The notes under the pieces were generated by a model, which was given only the letters and a program-made list of their open reading frames with translations, did no database searches and was not told the DNA's origin. 10,380 nt of DNA from an uncultured Pseudomonadota bacterium (lineage in GTDB: Bacteria; Pseudomonadota; Gammaproteobacteria; Burkholderiales; Eutrophovitaceae), in the NCBI GenBank assembly GCA_913057845.1, contig CAJXPC010000036.1, forward strand, positions 1 to 10,380, written 5' to 3'. Positions 1 to 6,895 of this stretch are shown here, in pieces (within the stretch, counting starts at the first letter, position 1; every line of letters begins with the position of its first letter). The position numbers were made by a program, and so were the translations under genes.

Positions 1-837
1 GACAAACACTGCGCAATCTGTTTCGACGACACCACCTTTGGCTAGGTTGATGTTGGTGACCACATAATTCATAGACTCAAGACTGTTGCGTAGCTTAGCC
101 ATACCGTGTCGTTCATGGAGTACATACTCCGACCCCAAGCCATGTTCATGGCCACTATCCCCTTCGGTATGATCATGTTGCTCTAAACTGAAGGGATCAG
201 GTTCCCCATGTCCTTCCAGAAAACAGACGGTTTGTTGGATGCCTTGAGCTACTTTTAAAATGCCATTCGCGATGTCACTTTCATGCGGTGTGTTGACCTG
301 CAGGCTCCGACCTTCGCTCTCCATGAGCGTGGTTCCCGCAAACTCGACCCCTTTGAGTCGGGCAGCGGACGGATTAAGCATGGGGTCGAAAAACTCAACT
401 GTAACTTTGTCTGATTTCGATGCGATCAGATGATAGAAATCTACCGTATCTCGCATCATGGGGTCGTGAAAGAAGGTAATGTGAACTGGGTCTTCTAAGC
501 TCTCTAACATATCAACGGTTTCAGATGACAGTGAGTACAAATTCCCCTCGGTCATATCGATCCTCAACGGATGCTGTATCGAGAGATAACACACCGCAAC
601 GACGATGCCTATCATGCCTATTGACCAAGCAAAGGCCTCAGCACGTTGTCGTTTAAAGAATGCGTTTAACTCAGCCCGTAACAAGTATGTTCCTGAGAGC
701 GTGCTCAATAGGCCACAAATAAGCAGTACTTGGCCAATTATTGCCGTGTCTACCAAAATGGCATCCGTGACGACACTTAAAACCAGTAGCGAGACCCCAG
801 AGATGAGAATCAATAAATTGCGAAATGATTGATCCAT
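1..837 (-). CDS. GldG-like ABC transporter auxiliary membrane protein (partial, C-terminus beyond left edge)
   Basis: The minus-strand frame starts at ATG 837 and stays open for 279 codons to the window edge, so the C-terminus is missing. Three hydrophobic segments are visible at about residues 8-25, 31-52 and 68-86. They are followed by the motif RIDMTEGNLYSLS (92-104), typical of GldG / 'ABC-type uncharacterized transport system' proteins, and later by VCFLEGHGEPD (204-214). The family acts with a GldA-type ATPase and a GldF-type permease in the inner membrane; its substrate outside Bacteroidetes gliding motility is not established. The start lies two bases after the permease stop, so translation is probably coupled. 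Residues 217-244 form an unusual insert with six histidines and several acidic residues just after GHGE. The family call is fairly sure; the biological role is unknown. Confidence 0.82.
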   Translation of the reverse strand, partial: MDQSFRNLLILISGVSLLVLSVVTDAILVDTAIIGQVLLICGLLSTLSGTYLLRAELNAFFKRQRAEAFAWSIGMIGIVVAVCYLSIQHPLRIDMTEGNLYSLSSETVDMLESLEDPVHITFFHDPMMRDTVDFYHLIASKSDKVTVEFFDPMLNPSAARLKGVEFAGTTLMESEGRSLQVNTPHESDIANGILKVAQGIQQTVCFLEGHGEPDPFSLEQHDHTEGDSGHEHGLGSEYVLHERHGMAKLRNSLESMNYVVTNINLAKGGVVETDCAVFV

Positions 838-839
838 AA

Positions 840-1547
840 TTATCGTCTTCCCCGTATGTAGGCTGTGTTGAGTATCAAGGCGATTGAGCTTACTGCCAAG
901 AAGAAAATCACTCCCTCAGAGCGAATCAGTCCTCGGAGAAAATCACCATAATGTCCGCTGAATGAAAGATAGTCAGATAGACTTCTGAGCCAAGCTGTTT
1001 GTTGGAATGATTTAAATTTCCCGACAAACCAAAAGGCGAGTAGAACAGGCCATGTCATGAGTGCGGCCACAATTTGATTCTCAGTCAGTGAAGAGAACAA
1101 TTGTCCAATTGCGATGCAGGTCATACCTAGCAAAATGAAACCGATGTAACCCGAGATGATGTTCAGAATGTCTGGATTGCCATACAGCACCAGTGGGATG
1201 AGATTGATGCAGGTTGTTAGGGTCATAATCAGAAAAATAGTGACTGCGCCCAAGTATTTGCCCAGAACTATTTCCCATTTTTGAAGTGGGAGCGTCATTA
1301 GAAGTTCTATGGTTCTGCCGTTGTACTCTGCAGAAAACAATCGCATTGATATGGCTGGTACGACTACGATGAGCAAAATGCCCATGTTCTGCAGCGTCGT
1401 ATCCATGGAGGCGGAGCCCCTTAGAAATACGTTATCAATGAAAAAGTAGCCGGTCCCTAGTAAGAAAACTGCAACTATGAAATAGGCAATAGGCGACCTA
1501 AAATAATTGGTTATCTCTTTGTTTAAAACTGCGGTTACGCCGTTCAT
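840..1547 (-). CDS. GldF-like ABC-2 family permease
   Basis: This 235-residue integral membrane protein is the probable transmembrane component of the ABC transporter encoded by the adjacent genes. Six hydrophobic segments are visible, at about residues 20-38, 54-72, 98-121, 131-152, 157-176 and 211-230, the usual ABC-2 permease topology. Between helices 2 and 3 sits EYNGRTIELLMTLP (74-87), a motif common in GldF/NatB-like permeases that probably contributes to the coupling helix. The ATG at 1547-1545 overlaps the stop of the ATPase gene as ATGA, and the stop is two bases before the GldG-like gene, so all three are very probably one transcript. Length is normal for the family. The substrate cannot be read from the sequence; 'gliding' in the family name should not be taken to mean that this organism glides. 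Confidence 0.88.
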   Translation of the reverse strand: MNGVTAVLNKEITNYFRSPIAYFIVAVFLLGTGYFFIDNVFLRGSASMDTTLQNMGILLIVVVPAISMRLFSAEYNGRTIELLMTLPLQKWEIVLGKYLGAVTIFLIMTLTTCINLIPLVLYGNPDILNIISGYIGFILLGMTCIAIGQLFSSLTENQIVAALMTWPVLLAFWFVGKFKSFQQTAWLRSLSDYLSFSGHYGDFLRGLIRSEGVIFFLAVSSIALILNTAYIRGRR

Positions 1548-2521
1548 GAGAGGCTCTCTTTCTGCTGCACGCTGTCATTGATATATTTTAAGAATACATT
1601 TTCAAGCGTAGGTTTTTGTCTTGTGAGGCCATGCAAGGCGCCGTGATCGGTCACTATTTTTGCGAGGTCGGATTCGATGCCGTCACGCGATTCGACATGA
1701 CAATCTACTTGGAAATACGCTTCTTTACCGGTTATGGCGGTGAACTTAACGTCTTTTACTCCGTTAATCATCCTCATGGCTTGCTCAATTTGTTGAGCAT
1801 CTCCGCTGAGCTCGATTGATACGTTATTGGTGTGATCCGAGGCGGATTGTAGCGCTTCTGGTGAATCTACAGCGAGGATGCTACCATTGTTAATGATCGC
1901 GATCCGTTGGCAAATGAGGGTCACCTCTGGCAGTATGTGCGTACTTAATAAGACCGCGTGATCTCGCCCGAATGACCTGATCACTTCTCGTGTTTCTTGA
2001 ATTTGTCCGGGATCTAAACCTGCTGTTGGCTCGTCGAGCAGCAGAACATCGGGATCCCCTAAGAGGGCCTGGGCTAGTCCTACCCGTTGACGATAGCCTT
2101 TTGATAATTTGTAAATCTCTTTGTTCGTTACTGTCTCAAGTCGACATGCTGTCATGACACGGTCAAGCTCTGAGTTGAGCCTTGAGTTATTAACTCGTTT
2201 CACTTTTGCTACAAATCGCAAATATCTTTCTACTGTGAATACGTCGTAGAGCGGTGGATGCTCCGGTAGGTATCCTATTTTCTTCGCACCTTCATAATTA
2301 TCGTTGGCCATGTCATGCCCAGCGACAGTTACCTTGCCTGTTGTGGCCGCTGTGAATCCAGCGATCATTCGCATCGTGGTGGTTTTCCCGGCCCCATTAG
2401 GCCCCAGAAAGCCAACGATTTCTCCTTTTTTCACATCAAAGGAAATGTCGTGAATGATTTCTTTGCTGCCATATTTTTTTGTGACGGATTCTACGGAGAT
2501 CAGAGTGGGTTGATTGAGCAC
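1544..2521 (-). CDS. GldA-like ABC transporter ATP-binding protein
   Basis: This 325-residue cytoplasmic ATPase should energise the downstream permease. Visible motifs in order are Walker A GPNGAGKTT (40-48), a Q-loop region GYLPEHPPLY (83-92), the signature LSKGYRQR (139-146), Walker B VLLLDEPTAGLDP (159-171) and the switch histidine H195 in LSTHIL. The residue usually glutamine in the Q-loop is E87, which I recall as usual in GldA proteins. The last ~110 residues form the C-terminal extension seen in this subfamily. The start is GTG at 2521. It is the only reasonable start codon before the frame closes upstream at TAA 2551-2549, and it has no clear Shine-Dalgarno sequence. The gene begins about 30 bases past the terminator of the preceding hydrolase gene, so any dedicated promoter must be very short or lie upstream of that terminator. 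Confidence 0.92.
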   Translation of the reverse strand: MLNQPTLISVESVTKKYGSKEIIHDISFDVKKGEIVGFLGPNGAGKTTTMRMIAGFTAATTGKVTVAGHDMANDNYEGAKKIGYLPEHPPLYDVFTVERYLRFVAKVKRVNNSRLNSELDRVMTACRLETVTNKEIYKLSKGYRQRVGLAQALLGDPDVLLLDEPTAGLDPGQIQETREVIRSFGRDHAVLLSTHILPEVTLICQRIAIINNGSILAVDSPEALQSASDHTNNVSIELSGDAQQIEQAMRMINGVKDVKFTAITGKEAYFQVDCHVESRDGIESDLAKIVTDHGALHGLTRQKPTLENVFLKYINDSVQQKESLS

Positions 2522-2550
2522 AGTATTTGCGGTGATTCCGAATGAGGGTT

Positions 2551-2580
2551 AAAAAAAACCCCCCTTTGAAGGGGGGGTTA
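2551..2580 (-). terminator. Intrinsic terminator of the metallo-hydrolase gene
   Basis: Read on the minus strand, the sequence is AA, seven C, the loop TTCAAA, six G, then eight T. This gives a GC-rich stem of about eight pairs with one extra C, followed by an uninterrupted T tract (2558-2551). It lies 33 bases after the stop of the gene ending at 2613. On the plus strand there is no T tract after the stem, so it works in one direction only. Confidence 0.93.
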
Positions 2581-2612
2581 AATAAACATTGTACTTTAAA
2601 CGCAATGTTTTA

Positions 2613-3476
2613 TTACTTGTACCAACGATCACCACCAGATGCCCACTGATCCTGATCGTGGCCCATCATTAATGGGATACCTTGTAGATCACGCATGTGC
2701 TTCAAGCGAGCCACGGAATTGGTGTAAGCCTGAACACTGAAGTTTAAGCCAGCAGCATGCCCGTCAAGATTTTCTTGCATCCAAATTGCATCTTGAGCAA
2801 GTATCATTCGCTTGCCAGACTTCAATGTTACTTGCATGGACTGGTGACCAATTGTGTGACCTGGTGTGCTTAGGATCATCATGCTTCCGTCACCAAAGAG
2901 GTCATAGTCGCCATCAAGCTCTAGGAAGTTGTATTCCCGAGTGCCTTCCAAGTCAGCTATAACAAATGGACCTGTTCCGTCACGACCTTGGAACTTCTCT
3001 GGCCACCAACCTTGATACAACTCAGCTTTTTGGAAAGCGTGGATTGCATTTGGGAACATCTTTAAGTTTCCAGCGTGATCCAAGTGAGCATGTGAGCTTA
3101 CAACAACCTTAACGTCTTCGGTTGTGTAGCCTAGCTTCTTGAGCCAGCCGTCGATTGTGGTTTCAGCAGTTTGGTCTGGCTTTAAGAAGTCACAAAGACC
3201 AGCAGCCCAATAACCTTTACAGTTGTTAACAACTTCTACGTTGTTACCTGTATCAAACACAACCAAACCTTTGTCATGCTCAATGATCCACATGCTGACT
3301 GGAACGGTTATGTCCCGAACTTCATCTGCAGGGATTGTTGGGATCAGACCGTTGATTGCGAAAGGTCCAAACAAGCCACTGGTTGCCCAATACGCTTTGT
3401 TAGCACCTGCGGCTGAAGCGCTTGCAGCAACTGCAAGAGCCGCAATGCCCATTACTAAAGTAATTGCTTTCTTCAT
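2613..3476 (-). CDS. Exported metallo-beta-lactamase-fold hydrolase, AHL-lactonase-like
   Basis: This 287-residue protein has a typical Sec signal peptide: KK at positions 2-3, a hydrophobic core and Ala-rich end around residues 18-25. It is therefore probably periplasmic or secreted. The dinuclear metal site is complete: H129-A-H131-L-D133-H134, H207 in STPGHTIGH, D229 in AQDA and H273 in MGHD, with FDTG at 74-77. This spacing resembles the N-acyl-homoserine-lactone lactonase group (AiiA/AttM), but other lactonases and esterases share it, so the substrate is unproven. C86 and C95 could form a disulphide after export. GAGGAG lies eight bases before ATG 3476. Codons favour AAC, TTC, GGT and GCT, unlike neighbouring genes, which suggests high expression. 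The gene looks monocistronic, with its own terminator at 2551-2580. Confidence 0.87.
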   Translation of the reverse strand: MKKAITLVMGIAALAVAASASAAGANKAYWATSGLFGPFAINGLIPTIPADEVRDITVPVSMWIIEHDKGLVVFDTGNNVEVVNNCKGYWAAGLCDFLKPDQTAETTIDGWLKKLGYTTEDVKVVVSSHAHLDHAGNLKMFPNAIHAFQKAELYQGWWPEKFQGRDGTGPFVIADLEGTREYNFLELDGDYDLFGDGSMMILSTPGHTIGHQSMQVTLKSGKRMILAQDAIWMQENLDGHAAGLNFSVQAYTNSVARLKHMRDLQGIPLMMGHDQDQWASGGDRWYK

Positions 3477-3822
3477 ATTTAATACTCCTCTTTACTTCCA
3501 CGTTCTAAAAAGACTTAAGTCGGGTAAGCACCCCAGCAATCAATTGAGGCAGAACTACCTCAGCGGGAGTATTCACAAGACCATCGCCCCATTTTTTTAA
3601 ATCCCCCCGTTATTTACTGTTTTTTGTGGGGAGCTTTGGAAAAACGTCTTTCCAATCTTCTAATTTACACGGGGTCCAGCTTTTGAACAAGAGTAATACT
3701 ATTTTTGTGAAATCTCGACGCATTAAAACGCCAATATTTGGCCAGCGCATTGCCAAAAATGCTGTTTCTATGTTATAAAGCTTGGTTTTACGAATAGCAA
3801 CAGTTAAGCAGGGCCTTATATT
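3477..3822. other. Divergent intergenic region between the hydrolase gene and rpmB
   Basis: These 346 bases hold no convincing gene. Towards the hydrolase there is a strong Shine-Dalgarno sequence (GAGGAG at 3490-3485 on the minus strand). The presumed leader contains the perfect palindrome GACTTAAGTC (3512-3521), a small GGGT/ACCC hairpin (3522-3533) and a TGAGG/CCTCA hairpin (3545-3562). A seven-pair hairpin TTGGAAA/TTTCCAA lies at 3636-3655 without a T tract on either side. The rpmB promoter candidate is at 3750-3779. I found no convincing -35/-10 pair for the hydrolase gene itself. Confidence 0.6.
3750..3779 (+). promoter_or_regulatory. Probable sigma-70 promoter of rpmB-rpmG
   Basis: TTGCCA (3750-3755, five of six matches to TTGACA) and TATAAA (3774-3779, five of six to TATAAT) are separated by 18 bases. 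The predicted transcription start near 3786 gives a leader of about 37 bases before the rpmB ATG. Assigned by consensus match and position only. Confidence 0.62.
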
Positions 3823-4056
3823 ATGTCTAGAGTATGTCAAGTTACCGGTAAAAAGCCTATGAGCGGAAATAACGTCTCTCATGCAAACAATAGGAATAAG
3901 AGACGATTTTTGCCAAATCTTCACTCAAAGCGAATTTGGGTGGAAAGCGAGAATCGATGGGTGAGACTTCGTCTGACGCAGGCGGGTATGCGGTTAATCG
4001 ATAAAAAGGGCATTGACGTTGTGTTGACTGAGATGCGTGCACGCAAAGCAGTTTAA
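3823..4056 (+). CDS. rpmB: 50S ribosomal protein L28
   Basis: The 77-residue product matches the full length of bacterial L28, a component of the large ribosomal subunit. Recognisable family blocks are the N-terminal [11 protein letters not shown], the [17 protein letters not shown] stretch (about residues 17-33) and [26 protein letters not shown] (about 40-65). The protein is strongly basic, as expected for an rRNA-binding protein. The wording of the second half ([12 protein letters not shown]...GLRLIDK-like) is what I recall from betaproteobacteria. A CAGGG about nine bases before the ATG is a weak Shine-Dalgarno sequence. The gene is followed after 20 bases by rpmG, the usual rpmB-rpmG pair, and both are probably driven by the promoter at 3750-3779. 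Confidence 0.97.
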   Translation: MSRVCQVTGKKPMSGNNVSHANNRNKRRFLPNLHSKRIWVESENRWVRLRLTQAGMRLIDKKGIDVVLTEMRARKAV

Positions 4057-4076
4057 GGACTTACTGGGGAATCAGC

Positions 4077-4232
4077 ATGAGAGAAAAGATTAAATTGGAG
4101 TCTTCGGCAGGTACCGGACACTTTTACACTACTACAAAAAACAAACGTAACATGCCGGAGAAAATGGAGATCAAGAAATTTGATCCTGTGGTTCGTAAGC
4201 ATGTGATCTATAAAGAGACCAAGCTCAAATAG
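4077..4232 (+). CDS. rpmG: 50S ribosomal protein L33
   Basis: This 51-codon gene encodes a full-length L33, a small basic protein of the large ribosomal subunit. The product begins [20 protein letters not shown] and ends [11 protein letters not shown], an almost textbook proteobacterial L33. There are no cysteines, so it is the zinc-independent (C-minus) form. The ATG at 4077 is preceded by GGGGA about seven bases upstream. It lies 20 bases after rpmB on the same strand and ends just before a bidirectional terminator, so the two form a short operon. Confidence 0.97.
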   Translation: MREKIKLESSAGTGHFYTTTKNKRNMPEKMEIKKFDPVVRKHVIYKETKLK

Positions 4233-4252
4233 ATTAATTTATAGTTTTTATA

Positions 4253-4289
4253 AAACAAAAAAGCCCGCTAAATGCGGTCTTTTTTGTTT
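4253..4289. terminator. Bidirectional intrinsic terminator between rpmG and the desaturase gene
   Basis: AAACAAAAAAG (4253-4263) is the perfect reverse complement of CTTTTTTGTTT (4279-4289). Inside are one C/T mismatch, a CCGC/GCGG stem and the loop TAAAT (4269-4273). Both strands read hairpin then T tract, so the element can end rpmB-rpmG on the plus strand and the desaturase gene (stop at 4312) on the minus strand. Confidence 0.92.
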
Positions 4290-4311
4290 GGTGTGTTTAT
4301 TGTTATATGAT

Positions 4312-5505
4312 TTAAGCGTAACGGCGTAAGAGATAGGAGAAGTCTTTTAACGCCGTAATGCCGGATGCTTCAGCGCGTTTACACCAGTCTTCGAGTTGCT
4401 CTACCAGTTGCTCTTTAGACGCTGTCGACTTAAGCCACAGCCCCGACAACTCGCCTCGCATTCTAACGATGGTTCTTAATGTCGCGCTCTTCTCTGCAAA
4501 TTGCTTAATTCGTTCTAAGTCAGTAGGGCTAACGAATTTTTGATCAAAAGATAACCATCTTGCAATGTCGGGTCTTTTAAATCGGTGTTTTTCAGCAATG
4601 TGTTTTATCTCCGCCACACACGTTGACTTAAGGGAGTTGGAGTATTGAGCCAACACATCCCAACGGTGCGTGATGATGGCCTGAAGCTTTTGGTCATCAA
4701 TGCTTTGTGGAGACTCTGATAGTTGAACCTTTGCAGCCATACGTTTTACAGTGGCAAGTCCGACTATCTCCAATAAGCGGATATAGAGCCAGCCTATATC
4801 AAACTCATACCATCGCGATGACAGCTTCGCTGATGACGCGTAGGCATGATGGTTGTTGTGTAATTCTTCACCGCCAATCAATATGCCCCAAGGAACAATA
4901 TTCGCGCTCGCGTCGTTAACGTTGAAGTTGCGGTAACCAAAGACGTGCCCAACGCCATTGATTACTCCTGCAGCGAAAAGAGGAATCCAAATCATCTGAA
5001 CTGCCCAAATCGTAAGGCCGATAGCGCCAAAGAGCGCTAGGTCGATAACAAGCATCACAATAATACCGATGGTTTCATGTTTTGCGTAGAGGCGTCTTTC
5101 TATCCAATCGTCGGGGGTGCCATGGCCGAATTTATCGACGGTCTCCTGATTTTTGGCCTCTTTTTTGTATAATTCGGCGCCTTCAGTAAAGACTTTCTTT
5201 AGCCCCATTGCTTGTGGACTATGAGGATCCTCTTCTGTTTCACATCTCGCGTGATGTTTTCGATGAATCGCAGTCCATTGTTGTGTGATCATGCCCGTTG
5301 TGAGCCAGAGCCAGAAGCGGAAAAAATGAGCGACGACGGGATGAAGTTCTAGTGCCCGGTGCGCAGAGTGTCGATGAAGGTAAATTGTTACTGCTGCAAT
5401 GGTGACGTGTGTGAGACCCAGCGCGGTGAGAATATAGCCCCACCAAGGTAAGTCAATCAGTCCGTTGGTCAAGCTCGACGCTAGGGCAATAGTTGCTGAG
5501 TCCAT
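4312..5505 (-). CDS. Membrane fatty acid desaturase (acyl-CoA/acyl-lipid delta-9 type)
   Basis: This 397-residue integral membrane di-iron enzyme should introduce a cis double bond into saturated acyl chains, with oxygen and electrons supplied by a redox partner. The three histidine boxes are intact: H44-RHSA-H49, H81-RK-H84-H85 and H216-NN-H219-H220; H187 in GVGHVFGYRNF is a likely further ligand. Hydrophobic segments are visible at about residues 22-42, 60-75, 145-167 and 169-186. The catalytic core ends near residue 260. The remaining ~135 residues are a soluble, charged, helical extension. A comparable length is known for Pseudomonas DesB (about 394 residues), so I would not call the extension unique. 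GAGG lies about seven bases before ATG 5505. Transcription ends at the shared terminator 4253-4289. Regiospecificity and substrate form are inferred from family only. Confidence 0.93.
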   Translation of the reverse strand: MDSATIALASSLTNGLIDLPWWGYILTALGLTHVTIAAVTIYLHRHSAHRALELHPVVAHFFRFWLWLTTGMITQQWTAIHRKHHARCETEEDPHSPQAMGLKKVFTEGAELYKKEAKNQETVDKFGHGTPDDWIERRLYAKHETIGIIVMLVIDLALFGAIGLTIWAVQMIWIPLFAAGVINGVGHVFGYRNFNVNDASANIVPWGILIGGEELHNNHHAYASSAKLSSRWYEFDIGWLYIRLLEIVGLATVKRMAAKVQLSESPQSIDDQKLQAIITHRWDVLAQYSNSLKSTCVAEIKHIAEKHRFKRPDIARWLSFDQKFVSPTDLERIKQFAEKSATLRTIVRMRGELSGLWLKSTASKEQLVEQLEDWCKRAEASGITALKDFSYLLRRYA

Positions 5506-5533
5506 TCAATATCCTCAATTTGTAATGCGTTAT

Positions 5534-5553
5534 CAGGCATTTTAAACCACCTG
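5534..5553 (-). promoter_or_regulatory. Candidate promoter -10 and overlapping operator dyad of the desaturase gene
   Basis: The 20-bp stretch has dyad symmetry of the form CAGG-N3-TTTAAA-N3-CCTG. On the minus strand it contains TAAAAT (5544-5539), a five-of-six match to the -10 consensus, which would place the transcription start near 5532 and give a leader of about 27 bases. No good -35 hexamer is seen, the best being ATTACA with a 15-base spacer. A dyad over a -10 element suits a repressor or an activator-dependent promoter; the regulator is unknown. Confidence 0.4.
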
Positions 5554-5635
5554 AGTAACTGTAATATTAAAATTTAATCCGTTACGACTTCAAAATCGCT
5601 GAATTGTTTCTCTAATCATGGTTTTTTTAGCGTGG

Positions 5636-6895
5636 CTAAAGAGCTTTTAATACTGCGGCAAAAAAACCATCACACCCATGTATATTGGGTAACAGTCTTA
5701 AATAGGGGCCCGATTCCGGATCGATTCCATCAATAGCCAGTGTTTCGGCTGCATTAACGAGCTCAAATTTACCCGGGTGGTCCTCCATAAAGCGTTCTAT
5801 TACTGATTCATTCTCATCGCGCAGTAAGCTGCAAGTCCCGTACACGATTAATCCTCCCGGCTTCACTAATTTACTGGCGGAACTGAGAATTCTGAATTGC
5901 TTGTCGCTCATCGAGGCAATATCTTTTTCTTCTTGTCGCCATTTCATGTCAGGATTACGGCGCAGCGTGCCTAATCCGCTGCAGGGGGCATCAATCAAGA
6001 CGCGATCAATTTTGCCGTTAAGCCTGTGGATTCTGGGGTCGGTTTCGCTGCCAATTAACTGCGGATGGACATTGGATAACCCGGATCTTTTCAACCGAGG
6101 TTTCAAGCGGTCTAATCGTTTGGCAGACACATCAAAGGCATAGAGACGACCTGAGTTGCTCATCATCGCACCGAGCGCCAGCGTTTTGCCACCGGCTCCA
6201 GCGCAGAAATCCACGACCATTTGCCCTCTTTTCGCACCTACAAGTTGTGCGAGTATTTGGCTTCCTTCATCTTGAACTTCAATATGCCCCTCAAGAAATA
6301 ATCTGTATTTTTGCAGCCCGAAATTCTCTTTGAGGCGTATACCATGGGGCGAGAGTGATGTGGGTGTCGCTTCGATGCCGTCTGCTGCTAATGCTGCCAA
6401 CACTTTGTCACGAGAGGATCGAACTAAATTCACGCGCAGATCAAACGGGGCTTTTCGAAGTAAGGATTGCGCAAGGCTTGAGCCTTCATCGGGACCATAT
6501 TGTGTTTCGATTCTTCGCCACAACCAATCCGGTAGAGAGTAACGCTCTTGAGTACTGAGCTCGCCTGAGCGTTCGTCACCGAGCCTTTGTATGTCTTTGT
6601 GCCACCTGGCCGCAACTTTGCTTTTGAGGGATTTGAGGGATAACCCAAATATTTTATTTAAAGCGGCGAGACAAAGCATCAGCGCATCTTCTGAGCCCGA
6701 AGTCTTTTCCAAGTAGGTTTTGTTTCTGATCACGGCATAGGCTAGATCAGCAATGACCGGGCGCTCACGACTGCCTAATTCGCGATTAGTTTTGAAATAG
6801 TTGGACAGTATTGAGTCTGATGGTGACGTGAATTTCAATATTTCGGTGGTCACCGTAACGGCAGCATCGAAGAGCTTTGGGTTGAGTGCTTCCAT
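5636..6895 (-). CDS. rsmB: RsmB/NOP-family 16S rRNA (cytosine-C5)-methyltransferase
   Basis: This 419-residue SAM-dependent enzyme is predicted to make m5C in 16S rRNA. The N-terminal ~130 residues resemble the NusB-like RNA-binding domain of RsmB. The catalytic domain shows SAM motif I VVDFCAGAGGKT (227-238), the acidic end of strand 2 in YAFDVS (252-257), IDAPCSGLGTLRRNPD (301-316, proline-cysteine motif, C305) and YGTCSLLRDENE (352-363, catalytic TC cysteine C355). Length is close to E. coli RsmB (429 residues). The ATG overlaps the preceding DUF3108 stop by one base (TAATG), implying translational coupling in the purM-purN-DUF3108-rsmB unit. Family membership is certain. The exact target (C967 in E. 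coli) is inferred from the NusB-like N-terminus and could differ. Confidence 0.9.
   Translation of the reverse strand: MEALNPKLFDAAVTVTTEILKFTSPSDSILSNYFKTNRELGSRERPVIADLAYAVIRNKTYLEKTSGSEDALMLCLAALNKIFGLSLKSLKSKVAARWHKDIQRLGDERSGELSTQERYSLPDWLWRRIETQYGPDEGSSLAQSLLRKAPFDLRVNLVRSSRDKVLAALAADGIEATPTSLSPHGIRLKENFGLQKYRLFLEGHIEVQDEGSQILAQLVGAKRGQMVVDFCAGAGGKTLALGAMMSNSGRLYAFDVSAKRLDRLKPRLKRSGLSNVHPQLIGSETDPRIHRLNGKIDRVLIDAPCSGLGTLRRNPDMKWRQEEKDIASMSDKQFRILSSASKLVKPGGLIVYGTCSLLRDENESVIERFMEDHPGKFELVNAAETLAIDGIDPESGPYLRLLPNIHGCDGFFAAVLKAL

Noticed and set aside
605..832. Plus-strand 75-codon frame antisense to the GldG-like gene
   Set aside because: It is a shadow of the coding strand; the minus-strand frame has clear family motifs and hydrophobic segments.
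3636..3655. TTGGAAA/TTTCCAA hairpin in the hydrolase-rpmB spacer
   Set aside because: It has a seven-pair AT-rich stem with no T tract after it on either strand; there is not enough to call a terminator or an operator.
3610..3924. Minus-strand open frame of 104 codons overlapping the start of rpmB
   Set aside because: It overlaps the conserved L28 gene, has no recognisable family, no good ribosome binding site and mixed composition. A shorter version from an internal ATG (37 residues ending in KLPTKNSK) also has no support.
5630..5645. TTTAGC/GCTAAA hairpin at the rsmB stop, considered as a terminator
   Set aside because: On the minus strand the stem is followed by A residues, and on the plus strand the T run precedes the stem, so it is not an intrinsic terminator in either direction. 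No other terminator is seen between rsmB and the desaturase gene.
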